From an uncultured Muribaculaceae bacterium (GTDB lineage: Bacteria; Bacteroidota; Bacteroidia; Bacteroidales; Muribaculaceae), in NCBI GenBank assembly GCA_947174635.1, contig CAMWJS010000001.1, forward strand, positions 62,001 to 126,000: a DNA stretch of 64,000 nucleotides. Direction: 5' to 3'. The position numbers were made by a program, and so were the translations under genes. This document shows, piece by piece, positions 45,875-54,434 of the stretch. How positions within the stretch are numbered: position 1 is the first letter of the stretch; each line of letters starts with the position of its first letter. Under the pieces are notes generated by a model that was not told where the DNA came from, made no database searches, and was given only the letters and a program-made list of their open reading frames with translations.

Positions 45875-47314
45875 TTATTTCAGTTTGTTCCCTTTGGCGA
45901 AACCTATCTGAGAGCGCACGCATCGGAAGCCGATGTAGGAGCGCTGCTCGTTCTGGTATTCCCACATGCGTATGTCTGAACGGATATTGTGGGCCACATC
46001 TTTCCATGAGCCTCCGCGCACTATCTTGCGCTTCATCTTGTAGGGGTCTTCCTGCGCCGCGTCGTAGCGGTACTCGGGATTGAGGTCGCTGGTGAGTTTC
46101 GATACGCTCTCGGTGTAGGCTGTCGAGGTCCATTCGCTGACGTTGCCGGCCATGTCGTAGAGGCCGAAGTCGTTGGGCGTATATGTGCCCACGCGCGCTG
46201 TTATCAGCTGCCCGTCTTTCACGTAGTTGCCTTCGTTGGGCTTGAAGTTGGCATAGAAGCAGCCTTTGTCCTCGCTCAGAGGAAGGTCGCCCTCCCAGGG
46301 ATACATGTTCTCGTTGACGCCTGCGCGGGCTGCGTATTCCCATTCGGCCTCGGTGGGGAGACGGTAGGGCTCCACGTAGACGCCTTCGCGGCCGAGGGCA
46401 CGGCGCAGATAGTCGGTGCGCCAGTTGCAGAATGCGTTGGCCTGTTCCCAGCTTACGCCCACAACTGGGTAGTCGTTGTATCCTCCGTGGGAGAAGTACA
46501 TGCGCACGTAAGGCTCGTTGTATGCGTTGTCGAAATCGTTAATCCATGCCGTGGTGTCGGGATATACATTTACTATATATGTGTTGACGAAGTCGAAGTC
46601 GCCGGTCAGTCCGCGGGTGATGGTGCGGCGTACGATTTCCCCCTCGTCGTCGATATAGGCTGTGTCCTTCGAGATGATGGGCACGGCGGTCGGAGCCGGC
46701 TTGTCGGTGTTGTATTCACGCTTGCGCGGGTCGAGACGGTGTTTGCGTTTGGCCGCTTCGGTGTGGTTGTACGTCTCGTAGCGGTAGTTGAGCTGCTCCG
46801 GATCGAGCTCGCGCTGCCCGGTGATGGGGTTTGTGCGGTAGAGGCTCTCGATTGCGCGCTGTTCATCCTCGTTGGCGTTGCGCCAGGGTATCGGCTTGTT
46901 CCAGTTGAGGTGGGGTGTGATTGGATTGCCCTCTTTGTCCTCCTCGATTTTGAACTCTTCGTTGCCGCCGTAGGCCGGGTCGGCAAGGCGCTCGCGGATG
47001 ATGGAGTCGCGCACCCAGAATACAAACTGCTTATACTTGGAGTTGGTGATTTCCGTCTCGTCCATCCAGAATGCATCGACTGAAATGCCGCGCGCCGACG
47101 CCGGAAGGTTCCATGCACTGTCGGCTTTCTGCGGACCCACTTCCATCGAGCCTCGCGACACGAGTACCATGCCGTAGGGCGTCGGTTCCGCCCACGACAA
47201 GCCACCCACGCCGGTTACTTCACCGCCGCTGGCATTGCGTGACCCTGTGGCGCATGATGCTGCTGTCAGCATCGTCGCCGCTATCGGAAGGAGATAAAGT
47301 GATGTTCTTTTCAT
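45875..47314 (-). CDS. gldK: Type IX secretion lipoprotein GldK (PorK)
   Basis: A 479-residue lipoprotein (signal ending AASC at about residue 21) of the formylglycine-generating-enzyme-like (SUMF1) fold. Segments: GSMEVG, DAFWMDETEITNSKYKQFV, VVGVSWEQANAFCNWRT, RLPTEAEWEYAAR and GNVSEWTSTAY. GldK anchors the periplasmic GldKN ring to the outer membrane and is thought not to be catalytic. It lies directly after the PorP-like gene. Confidence 0.93.
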   Translation of the reverse strand: MKRTSLYLLPIAATMLTAASCATGSRNASGGEVTGVGGLSWAEPTPYGMVLVSRGSMEVGPQKADSAWNLPASARGISVDAFWMDETEITNSKYKQFVFWVRDSIIRERLADPAYGGNEEFKIEEDKEGNPITPHLNWNKPIPWRNANEDEQRAIESLYRTNPITGQRELDPEQLNYRYETYNHTEAAKRKHRLDPRKREYNTDKPAPTAVPIISKDTAYIDDEGEIVRRTITRGLTGDFDFVNTYIVNVYPDTTAWINDFDNAYNEPYVRMYFSHGGYNDYPVVGVSWEQANAFCNWRTDYLRRALGREGVYVEPYRLPTEAEWEYAARAGVNENMYPWEGDLPLSEDKGCFYANFKPNEGNYVKDGQLITARVGTYTPNDFGLYDMAGNVSEWTSTAYTESVSKLTSDLNPEYRYDAAQEDPYKMKRKIVRGGSWKDVAHNIRSDIRMWEYQNEQRSYIGFRCVRSQIGFAKGNKLK

Positions 47315-47317
47315 GTC

Positions 47318-48313
47318 TTAAAGTATGCGTATGCTCTTATGTTTATTCTTGTTCTTTTCCGAGAAGTCGAGTTTCAGCGAGTAGCCTGCGAATATCTCAT
47401 GACTTCCCGATGATGCCTTTGCTATGGCTGAAGTGGCATAATCATAGGCATATCCGAGATAAAACCCTTTTATCTCGGCGCCCAGGCTTATTGTCACGGC
47501 GTCGTTGTAGCGGTAGCCTATGCCGGCGGTGAGAAACTTGTTGTAGCGCACGCGCGCGGTAGCTTCGCCTGTCGTGAACGTGAAATCGCTCTTGACCAAT
47601 AACGATGGCATCACTTCAAATAACGTATTTTTTATCTGAATATTGCATCCGGCCATAAAATATAGCGTGCGGCCCACTTGAAATTCATAATTTTTTTCCA
47701 TAGTGTTGTCGCCGGTTTCCGATTTGAGGTTGATGACGGGCTGCGTCAGATGTGTCATCGATACGCCGCCCCACCAGATGCCGCGTGTATAATACACTCC
47801 GGCTCCGATGTCGAAGGCATTGCCGTTGAGGTCGTTCATCGGGATGGCCTCGTCGTTGCCCTGATGGAAGTTGTCGTCGTCGGGCAGCAGCACCTCCGAG
47901 CCTTTGAACGCCTCATTGATAAATCCGAGCTGCACGCCGGCGGTGAGCTCCCCTTTGAAAAGCTTGATTTTATAGCCGGCCTGTACGCCTATGGTGAGGT
48001 TCTTGTAGAGACCGAGGCTTTCCTGCTGCATTAGCAATCCCACTCCGAAGCGCTTCTTGAAAAGCTTCAGCGGCATCTCGGCGGTGGCTGCAAACGATTT
48101 TGGCGCATTGTCGATGCCCACCCATTGCAGGCGTGCACCACCCCTGATGTTGAGCAGGTCGGAAGTGCCGATGGCGGCAGGGTTGTAATAGCTTTTAACC
48201 TGATAATATTGCGAGAACTGCGCGTCGCTCTGGGCTTTGGCCGGAACTCCGGCAAGCATCAGCGCCAGCAGTGCGGCTATGCGTGATAATATGATTTTTG
48301 CGGGTCGTGTCAT
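47318..48313 (-). CDS. PorP/SprF-family type IX secretion outer-membrane protein
   Basis: A 331-residue protein with a signal peptide (cleavage near AKAQ, residue 28) and the PorP/SprF start DAQFSQYYQVKSYYNPAAIG. Many alternating beta strands follow and the last residues are basic. SprF-like proteins help secrete or anchor the T9SS cargo; PorP is a core component in Porphyromonas. It overlaps the porT-like gene by four bases and is three bases ahead of gldK. Confidence 0.88.
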   Translation of the reverse strand: MTRPAKIILSRIAALLALMLAGVPAKAQSDAQFSQYYQVKSYYNPAAIGTSDLLNIRGGARLQWVGIDNAPKSFAATAEMPLKLFKKRFGVGLLMQQESLGLYKNLTIGVQAGYKIKLFKGELTAGVQLGFINEAFKGSEVLLPDDDNFHQGNDEAIPMNDLNGNAFDIGAGVYYTRGIWWGGVSMTHLTQPVINLKSETGDNTMEKNYEFQVGRTLYFMAGCNIQIKNTLFEVMPSLLVKSDFTFTTGEATARVRYNKFLTAGIGYRYNDAVTISLGAEIKGFYLGYAYDYATSAIAKASSGSHEIFAGYSLKLDFSEKNKNKHKSIRIL

Positions 48314-49050
48314 TCGAAATAAAAACTGAAAACCACCATCGAGGATACCGCTTTCTTGAGCGATTGCGTGAACTTCTGTTTCGTCGGGTCATCCGTAAGG
48401 TCGGGGCGCTTGTGGTCGACCACATCGACAAGGCCGAAGCAGAATTTCACCTCGGGTATGAGTTTGAAATATGGGAGATAAAGGTCGCAGCCAAATCCGC
48501 ATGTCAGATAGAAGTCGCTGCTTTTCAGCTTGATATACTCTCCGCTTTTGCGTGTGAGGTCTACGGCGGGCATGATGCCGGCTGTGACGTATGGCCGCAG
48601 ATTGCGGTAGCGCAGCGCCGAGAACTTCAGGTCGATCGGAAATGCCAGATAGGCCGACTTCAGGCTCTGTTTCAGCTCCTCGCCCGTATTGGCCTCCCTG
48701 AAGCGCAGGTCGCGGTTGCCGAAATAGAGTCCCGGTGTAAAGCGTACGTTGAAATAATCGTTGAGTCGCAGGTCGAAAAGACCGTTTACATTAAATCCGG
48801 GCTGGAATGACGGCTGCTCCACAAACCATGATTCCCCCTCGGGGGTGATAAAACCGTTGTGGGTGAACCTGAGGTCCTGAGTGTGCAGACCGACAGAAAA
48901 CCCCAGGTGCCACACACGCATGTCGGCATACGGGCGGTTGAGCAACTTGTCGTTCAGCTGCTGGGCTTTTGCATCATGTACGCACGACATGATGATTGCT
49001 ATCAGTACAAGCAATGCCGGCAATATGTGATTGACGCGTTTCATATCCAA
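48310..49050 (-). CDS. porT: PorT-family outer-membrane beta-barrel protein
   Basis: A 246-residue protein with a signal peptide (near AKAQ, residue 30) and beta strands ending in VVFSFYFE, a terminal aromatic residue pattern of outer-membrane barrels. The region WHLGFSVGLHTQDLRF and the following loops fit PorT, a T9SS component. It is first in the type IX block, divergent from the lipid kinase gene. PorT-family members exist that are not secretion proteins; location next to porP-gldKLMN supports this call. Confidence 0.82.
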   Translation of the reverse strand: MDMKRVNHILPALLVLIAIIMSCVHDAKAQQLNDKLLNRPYADMRVWHLGFSVGLHTQDLRFTHNGFITPEGESWFVEQPSFQPGFNVNGLFDLRLNDYFNVRFTPGLYFGNRDLRFREANTGEELKQSLKSAYLAFPIDLKFSALRYRNLRPYVTAGIMPAVDLTRKSGEYIKLKSSDFYLTCGFGCDLYLPYFKLIPEVKFCFGLVDVVDHKRPDLTDDPTKQKFTQSLKKAVSSMVVFSFYFE

Positions 49051-49072
49051 TTAACGGTACATGGCCTTTTTT

Positions 49073-49104
49073 ATTGTTTTTTTATGATATTTTCTGTATT
49101 TTTG
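49073..49104 (+). promoter_or_regulatory. Promoter of the lipid kinase gene
   Basis: ATTG (49073-49076), a 20-base spacer and TATTTTTG (49097-49104), 26 bases before the chosen start codon. Confidence 0.65.
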
Positions 49105-49130
49105 TGAATTGGAAACTTATTCATGATGCT

Positions 49131-50081
49131 ATGGCTGATGCAATGCTTATAATAAATCCCATTTCGGGTACAGCGAAAAAAAACGGTCTCGACGCAAAGG
49201 TCGAAAAAGCGATGTCGCAGGCGGGATATACTCTCGATATCCGCTTTACCACTTGCCGCGGCGATGCCACACGTCTTGCATCTGAAGCCGTAGAGAAAGG
49301 ATATGATGTGGTTCTTGCGGCAGGAGGCGACGGCACTGTCAACGAAACGGCGCAGGCGCTGTGTGGGTCCGAACTCACTTTCGGCATCATACCTACAGGC
49401 TCGGGCAACGGCCTTGCCCGTCATATCGGAATCCCGGTCAATGTCGATGCCGCCCTTGATGTAGTGACGCGCGGCATAATCGCCAAATGTGACTACGGCA
49501 CAGTCAACAAGCTGCCGTTCTTCTGCACCTTTGGCGTCGGTTTCGATGCCGCCGTTTCACATAGTTTCGCCAAGCAGAGCCGCCGCGGGCTGTTCACATA
49601 TCTCAGAAGTGCGCTTACTCAATATCTCCGCTACAAGCCCGACACATATACCATCTCGGCCAACGGCAAAATCCTGACCGAGCGAGCATTTGTCGTGGCA
49701 TGCTGCAACGCGTCGCAGTATGGCAACAACGCCTACATAGCCCCGAAGGCGTCGATTACCGACGGCCTTCTCGACATAATTATAATTCATCAGGGTTCTC
49801 CGATCGACACCGCGATGGTGGGCATGGACCTATTCACCGGCTACATCGACTCAAACACACTCATCCACTCGCTGCGTGCCCCTGCGGCCGTAATCTATCG
49901 CTCCAACGAAGGCCCCGCCCATATCGACGGCGAACCGATGATTCTCGACAATATCATGGATATCAAATGCCACCACCACGGGCTCAACGTATTCATTCCC
50001 GGCGACAAGGAGCCATTCCGTCCTCTCGTCACACCTGTCCGCTCCATCTGGCGCAGCCTTTTTTCTATCCGTCGCAAATAA
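49131..50081 (+). CDS. DagK/YegS-type lipid kinase
   Basis: A 316-residue diacylglycerol-kinase catalytic-domain protein. It starts at MADAMLIINPISGTAKKNG (ATG 49131); an upstream ATG at 49074 lies ahead of the promoter. The nucleotide motif GGDGTVNETAQAL and the following GIIPTGSGNGLARHIGIP are clear. Members phosphorylate diacylglycerol, sphingosine-like or related lipids. Bacteroidales make sphingolipids, so a sphinganine kinase role is possible but unproven. Confidence 0.9.
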   Translation: MADAMLIINPISGTAKKNGLDAKVEKAMSQAGYTLDIRFTTCRGDATRLASEAVEKGYDVVLAAGGDGTVNETAQALCGSELTFGIIPTGSGNGLARHIGIPVNVDAALDVVTRGIIAKCDYGTVNKLPFFCTFGVGFDAAVSHSFAKQSRRGLFTYLRSALTQYLRYKPDTYTISANGKILTERAFVVACCNASQYGNNAYIAPKASITDGLLDIIIIHQGSPIDTAMVGMDLFTGYIDSNTLIHSLRAPAAVIYRSNEGPAHIDGEPMILDNIMDIKCHHHGLNVFIPGDKEPFRPLVTPVRSIWRSLFSIRRK

Positions 50082-50208
50082 TAAATATCATTTTCAGGAA
50101 AAACATTCGTGATTTTAAAATTTTTAGTTAATTTTATGCCGATTTCCAAAGGTACGACACTTGATTTATATTAATATTTATCCAATTTATCATTAAAAAT
50201 TTTTAGGT

Positions 50209-50757
50209 ATGAAAAAGATTATTTTGATGGCAGTGATGTCGGTGATGACACTGACTGCCGCAGCTCAGAATTGGTTTGTAGGTGGTTCTGTTGCCGCTTG
50301 GCGTAACGACAGCGACAAAATTACTACAATTAAAATCGCCCCGGAAGTAGGTTATGAACTCAGCGAACAGTGGGCAATCGGAACGGTTCTTGGCTGGACT
50401 TACCTGCATCGTACATCGGTCGATGGCAATCTCGTAGACTTCGACCCCTTCGTACGCTACACTTACTATAAGAAAGGTATTGTATCTCTCTTTGTTGACG
50501 GTGGGGTAGACCTCGGCTTCGGCAAAGCTTCTTACGATGGCGACGACAGCGATACCGCAGTTAAATACGGCATCGGTTTCAAGCCCGGTATCTCACTCGC
50601 ACTCAACAACCGTTGCAGCATCGAGGCTCACGCAGGTTTCCTTGGTTATCGCGGTACCAACGATGCGGCTAAAGACCTCCTCGACGACCACTACGACGGA
50701 TGGGGCTTCGATTTCTCAGGCTACAACCTGTCATTTGGTTTCTTCTACAGATTCTAA
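50209..50757 (+). CDS. Small outer-membrane beta-barrel protein (OmpW/PorT-like)
   Basis: A 182-residue protein with a signal peptide ending TAAAQ (residue 20). About eight amphipathic strands follow (IKIAPEVGYELSEQWAIGTV, FVRYTYYKKGIVSLFVDGGV) with a C-terminal SFGFFYRF typical of barrel insertion. The function is unknown; the motif-light barrel resembles the outer membrane beta-barrel domain superfamily. It is flanked downstream by a hairpin and a repeat-filled gap. Confidence 0.8.
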   Translation: MKKIILMAVMSVMTLTAAAQNWFVGGSVAAWRNDSDKITTIKIAPEVGYELSEQWAIGTVLGWTYLHRTSVDGNLVDFDPFVRYTYYKKGIVSLFVDGGVDLGFGKASYDGDDSDTAVKYGIGFKPGISLALNNRCSIEAHAGFLGYRGTNDAAKDLLDDHYDGWGFDFSGYNLSFGFFYRF

Positions 50758-50816
50758 ACCGAAGTCATAAAGCGATATAAGAGAGTTACAAAACTCAAAA
50801 TATACGAGCTGAATTG

Positions 50817-50844
50817 GCGCGGACGCGATTTATCGTGTCCGCGC
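50817..50844 (+). terminator. Hairpin after the barrel-protein gene
   Basis: A 12-bp stem (50817-50828 with 50833-50844, one mismatch) rich in GC follows the stop by 59 bases. The tail TATAATTAT is weakly T-rich. Confidence 0.6.
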
Positions 50845-50879
50845 TATAATTATGATATATAACAACTTGCACTGTACGG

Positions 50880-50928
50880 AAGGTGTTGCAAAATCCACAA
50901 AATGCGGACCAGACTGTAGGGACGCTAT
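50880..50928. repeat. Family A-like left half-element
   Basis: AGGTGTTGCAAAATCC and then CTGTAGGGACGC line up with the left half of the elements at 22310 and 61639. The right half is missing; element B begins seven bases later. Confidence 0.55.
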
Positions 50929-50948
50929 TCAATGCTGTTTAGTTAAGG
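50918..50948 (+). repeat. Left direct repeat beside element B
   Basis: GGACGCTATTCAATGCTGTT and the following TTAAGG recur, with a few changes, at 51234-51264 in the same orientation. The two copies bracket or overlap the ends of the 296-bp palindrome. Confidence 0.55.
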
Positions 50949-51230
50949 ATGTAACATCAGAGAGCCGGAGGCTCGAGGGTCTACTATTAACCGGGGTCGA
51001 AGGGACACGCAGTGGCCCGTAGGCCCCGGAGAGTGACCTGACAACGTTAAGCCCGTGAAGGGCGGTTTGTGGTTGTAAACGAGTTGGTTACCACACACCG
51101 CCCTTCCCGGGCTCAGGAGATGATTGCTCCCGGTTACCCCGGCCTGCGCCCGCTCCGCGGTCTCCGAACCGGGGATAATAGTAGACCCTCGAGCCTCCGG
51201 CTCTCTGATGTTACATCCTTAAGTAAACAG
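50935..51230. repeat. 296-bp foldback element B
   Basis: Arms of about 62 bp (50935-50996 and 51168-51230) are near-perfect inverted copies, including GGATGTAACATCAGAGAGCC and its complement. The interior holds a second 23-bp stem (51050-51072 with 51091-51113, two mismatches). The rest of the interior is also partly self-complementary, so the whole element folds into one long hairpin. It has no substantial reading frame. I infer a non-autonomous palindromic mobile unit or a large structured RNA; both are open. Confidence 0.9.
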
Positions 51231-51233
51231 CAT

Positions 51234-51264
51234 GTGGACGCGATTCAATGCTATTAACTTAAGG
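51234..51264 (+). repeat. Right direct repeat beside element B
   Basis: GGACGCGATTCAATGCTATT and the following TTAAGG match the left repeat at 50918-50948. Confidence 0.55.
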
Positions 51265-51270
51265 GGCTAT

Positions 51271-51403
51271 GGTGTCTTATAACTCAATTTGACCGCGGTT
51301 AAAAACCGCGGCTACTAAGCGCAGTATCCTGACAATCAGTAGCGTAGTAGCCGCGGTTTTCAGCTACGAAAGTATAGGCGGAAAGTATAGTGTTTGTAAC
51401 ACC
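51271..51403. repeat. Palindromic element, family C, copy 2
   Basis: The core stem AAAACCGCGGCTACTA (51302-51317) pairs perfectly with 51345-51360 and matches copy 1 at 30481-30554. The outer ends GGTGTCTTATAACTC (51271-51285) and TGTTTGTAACACC (51391-51403) resemble the family A ends, so the two families share termini while differing in core. The remaining 51404-51539 contains nothing I can interpret. Confidence 0.7.
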
Positions 51404-51539
51404 GGCCCTGCAATTGGGCTCGCATTTTTTTGGGGCTGCGACACCCACTGTTATGGAGGCATCGCTTTTGATGAGTATGCCGGACACTCCTTTATTGAGA
51501 GAGCCTTTGGATTTAAACCGTTATACGGATTAAGAATGA

Positions 51540-51570
51540 AACAGGCAGAGCCATATCGGCCCTGCCTGTT
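51540..51570 (-). terminator. Bidirectional terminator after the ferredoxin gene
   Basis: A 13-bp stem (51540-51552 with 51558-51570, one mismatch) lies 26 bases past the ferredoxin stop. T-rich tails occur on both strands (TTTTGTT; TTTCATTCTT). Confidence 0.8.
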
Positions 51571-51595
51571 TTGTTCTTAATTTCTATGCAAGCGA

Positions 51596-51763
51596 TTAGC
51601 CCGGGATGATTGCTTCCGAGGGACATACTTCTGCACATGAACCGCACTCGATGCAAGTGTCGGGATCGATGTGGTAGATATCGCCTTCTGAGATTGCCTC
51701 AACGGGGCAAACAGGCAAGCAAGTGCCGCAAGCTACACATTTGTCAGTGATTACGTAAGCCAT
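51596..51763 (-). CDS. 55-residue 2x[4Fe-4S] ferredoxin
   Basis: Read on the minus strand from ATG at 51763: MAYVITDKCVACGTCLPVCP and so on, with eight cysteines in two CxxCxxCxxxCP motifs (CVACGTCLPVCP and CIECGSCAEVCP), the clostridial-type ferredoxin layout. It is too short to be picked up by ordinary length cut-offs. It has a consensus promoter and a terminator, so it is a single-gene unit. It is a probable electron acceptor for the Vor-type enzyme and partner of the neighbouring EFR1 protein, though that is inference. Confidence 0.95.
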   Translation of the reverse strand: MAYVITDKCVACGTCLPVCPVEAISEGDIYHIDPDTCIECGSCAEVCPSEAIIPG

Positions 51764-51824
51764 AGTTGTTTTTTTTATTAGATAATTATACTGTTAATGT
51801 CTATTGTTGTTGCAATTGACACTA

Positions 51825-51856
51825 CAAATTTAAATGTTTTATTTTAAAATATCAAA
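51825..51856 (-). promoter_or_regulatory. Promoter of the ferredoxin gene
   Basis: On the minus strand TTTG (51853-51856), a 20-base spacer and TAAATTTG (51825-51832); leader about 55 bases. Confidence 0.75.
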
Positions 51857-51918
51857 GAAAATATCCCTCATTATTTTTTATCTGTCATATTTGCCATATT
51901 TACAGATTATTATCGGGA

Positions 51919-52686
51919 TTATCTGTTGTTAAGATATCGCCCTTTGCCGCGTGTGGACTTTCCGTATTGTACGGCGGCAGCGGGGCAAATGTGATAACAC
52001 CGCAGACATAGCGCGCAATCATTGCCCCAGCATGGACGGCGGCTGTCGTTCACGGAGATATTGCCGAGCGGACAACTGCGGGCGCAAAGTCCGCAGCCGG
52101 TGCAGCTGTCGGTGGCGTGGAATGGCTTTGGGCTCATGGCAAAACGTTTGAACCACGGATATATAATCCTGCTCTTGAACCATGCGAAACGGCCTTTCAC
52201 CACATCGTCGTCGACAGCGGCAGCCCTGATGCGTCGGGCTATGTCGGCAACACGCTCTTTTGATGCTTCGAGTTTTTCAAGTGCTACATCTTCCGGGTCG
52301 ACGTCAAATCCTTTCATCAATGTGTAGGTGTTGGGCATGATGACGGTCGATGCCGATGCCGGGGTCCAGTTCCTGAGGCTTATGAGTCTTCTCCATTGGT
52401 TGGCTGTCAGGCCGGCATCATCTCCGCAGGTGGCGACCATGTGGTGCGAGGCGGCTCCGGCTCCGGAGAGTTTCACTTCTTTGATAAATTTCACCACAAC
52501 CGGCGGTACGCCCCAGCTGTAAACAGGGAATACCCATACCACGGCTTTGCATGGCTGCTTGGCCTTGAGCTCTTTGTTGCGGATTGCATCTCCGCATAGT
52601 TCTATTATATCGTTGTCGCCCAAAATGGAGGATAACCTGACCGCTACGTCGCGGCTGTTGCCTGTTCCTGTAAAGTAAATTATCAT
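51919..52686 (-). CDS. EFR1-family flavodoxin-ferredoxin protein
   Basis: A 255-residue protein with an N-terminal flavodoxin-like FMN domain (IIYFTGTGNSRDVA at the start, VWVFPVYSWGVPP near 50) and two C-terminal 4Fe-4S clusters (CTGCGLCARSCP at about 193-204 and CALCLRCYHICP). Such fused proteins pass electrons between ferredoxins and flavins. The name EFR1 follows the family. It lies directly upstream of the small ferredoxin gene on the same strand, with 155 bases between. Confidence 0.9.
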   Translation of the reverse strand: MIIYFTGTGNSRDVAVRLSSILGDNDIIELCGDAIRNKELKAKQPCKAVVWVFPVYSWGVPPVVVKFIKEVKLSGAGAASHHMVATCGDDAGLTANQWRRLISLRNWTPASASTVIMPNTYTLMKGFDVDPEDVALEKLEASKERVADIARRIRAAAVDDDVVKGRFAWFKSRIIYPWFKRFAMSPKPFHATDSCTGCGLCARSCPLGNISVNDSRRPCWGNDCALCLRCYHICPAAAVQYGKSTRGKGRYLNNR

Positions 52687-52738
52687 TTAAGTGCGGCTAT
52701 ATATGTATGAGACTGTTGAAAAATCTAAGTGGAGTGTG

Positions 52739-53797
52739 TCAGCGTATCACAACCTGCGTTGCTCCGAAACCGTATTCCCTGAACGATGCATCGCTGACAT
52801 CATGCCCTTTATACCGGTGGGTGAGTTCCTTAAGCAATGCCTGACGGAGCACTCCTTCCCCTTTGCCGTGGATGAACACTATCTTGCGGCCGTGGTTGCG
52901 CAGATTTTCGTCCATGACTCTACGGAATTCATCAATCTGACGGTTGAGCATGTCGGCTCGGCTCAGGCCGCTGGTGTTGTCAAGGAGTTCGGTGATGTGG
53001 AGGTCTACTTCAAGGATGTCGTTTTTTGAGGCGCGCCGGGATTTTGCTGCCTTGCGCTGTGCCGAAGTGACGTTGTCGCGTTTCTCCCTGATGGCATTCT
53101 GCAATTCGGCGGCATTGATTGACATTGCCACAGCTGCTTTGTCATCCTTAATTATGTCGACCGCTATGACGGGGGTGTCGAAATATGGATTGCTCTTGAA
53201 GCAATGCAGCTTGAAAAATTTGGTATTGTCTATTTTCGTCTCTACAGATACCGGAGCCTTGCACTCATAGCTTTTGTCATCTTTGTATGATATAATCTGT
53301 ATCATCGCGCGGTCAATGGTGTTGAGCTCTGATGATGCCAGGGTGCACATGGTGAGCACAATGTTGGGTTCCACCGTGCCGGCGCGGCGCAGGGTCCATT
53401 TGTTTTCGTCCTCAGCCCTTGTGGCGAATGTGAAGTTGAGAAAGTAGTTTGAGTCATTGACAAGTACGACGTCAAATTCCGAATTTGACAGCGACTTCAG
53501 GTCTGTCGCTTCAAACGCCATCACGACATTGATTTTGTCGCCGTCGGGAGTTTCTACTCTCGGCAATTCCGGTTCTTTCGTTTTTTCTTTGTTCGCTTTT
53601 TCTTTTGGAGTCGTTGCCGTGGCCGGAGCGGGCGCTGCGGCTGCCGAGGCTTCCATTACTACGACGCACTCTCTGAGCAATGCAGGGACTTCAAATCCGT
53701 CGGCATCCTCCACGTGAGCTATGTTTCCGTCGATGCGTACAATGCGGCCTCCGCCTACACTGTTGAGAAATCGTACTGTATCTCCTACCTTAGCCAT
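52739..53797 (-). CDS. DUF2027/Smr-domain protein
   Basis: A 352-residue protein. An N-terminal KOW/SH3-like segment (AKVGDTVRFLNSVGGGRIVR, about 2-40) is followed by a Lys/Glu/Ala-rich linker and a beta-rich middle domain (about 85-215). A C-terminal Smr domain then carries EVDLHITEL and FIHGKGEGVLRQALLKEL. Smr domains nick or bind DNA or RNA, as in the C-terminus of MutS2. No MutS2 is nearby. It follows ruvC with 36 bases between, in a long minus-strand run. Confidence 0.88.
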   Translation of the reverse strand: MAKVGDTVRFLNSVGGGRIVRIDGNIAHVEDADGFEVPALLRECVVVMEASAAAAPAPATATTPKEKANKEKTKEPELPRVETPDGDKINVVMAFEATDLKSLSNSEFDVVLVNDSNYFLNFTFATRAEDENKWTLRRAGTVEPNIVLTMCTLASSELNTIDRAMIQIISYKDDKSYECKAPVSVETKIDNTKFFKLHCFKSNPYFDTPVIAVDIIKDDKAAVAMSINAAELQNAIREKRDNVTSAQRKAAKSRRASKNDILEVDLHITELLDNTSGLSRADMLNRQIDEFRRVMDENLRNHGRKIVFIHGKGEGVLRQALLKELTHRYKGHDVSDASFREYGFGATQVVIR

Positions 53798-53833
53798 TTT
53801 ATCTCAAGATTCTAATATTCGTTTTCGTTTTGA

Positions 53834-54412
53834 CTACATTTTCTTCACCCTGTCGGGGTGTGATGCTATGAATGATTTCCATGACGATGCTCCGCGAGCC
53901 ACGGCAGGCTTGGCCGACTCGTAGTAGTGGCAGAGCGCTGCCCCGAGCGCGTCGGTGGCATCGAGTTGCGGCAGCATGCTTTCGTCGGGGATGTTGAGTA
54001 TACGGCGAAGCAATTCCTTTACCTGCTCTTTTGAAGCGGCACCGTTGCCGGTGATAGCCATCTTTATTTTGCGGGGTTCGTATTCGGTGATAGGGACATC
54101 GCGGGAGAGCGCTGCGGCCATGGCCACCCCCTGAGCGCGTCCGAGCTTGAGCATCGACTGCACGTTCTTTCCGAAGAAAGGAGCTTCAATCGCCATCTCG
54201 TCGGGCAGATACTGCTCCACGAGTCCGAGAACTCGGTCATATATGCGCCGCAGACGCAGATAATGGCTCTCGAATTTGTTGAGTTCAATGACGCCCATGG
54301 CAATCAGTGCCGGCTTTTTCCCTTTGACACCGAGTATCGCATACCCCATCACGTTAGTGCCGGGGTCAATGCCGATTATTATCCTGTCCCATTCTTTTAG
54401 CGGATGTCCCAT
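53834..54412 (-). CDS. ruvC: Holliday junction resolvase RuvC
   Basis: A 192-residue nuclease. Acidic catalytic residues are in [14 protein letters not shown] (Asp15), in the [11 protein letters not shown] segment and in [15 protein letters not shown]. It cuts Holliday junctions made by RuvAB. Length is usual. It sits 22 bases after the DUF4286 gene and ahead of the Smr gene, a DNA-repair neighbourhood. Confidence 0.95.
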   Translation of the reverse strand: MGHPLKEWDRIIIGIDPGTNVMGYAILGVKGKKPALIAMGVIELNKFESHYLRLRRIYDRVLGLVEQYLPDEMAIEAPFFGKNVQSMLKLGRAQGVAMAAALSRDVPITEYEPRKIKMAITGNGAASKEQVKELLRRILNIPDESMLPQLDATDALGAALCHYYESAKPAVARGASSWKSFIASHPDRVKKM

Positions 54413-54434
54413 AGATAGAATCTGTAACTTTCGC

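Noticed and set aside
51299..51487. Minus-strand frame of 62 codons in the repeat-filled gap
   Set aside because: It includes the family C hairpin core and has no ribosome-binding site or recognisable content.
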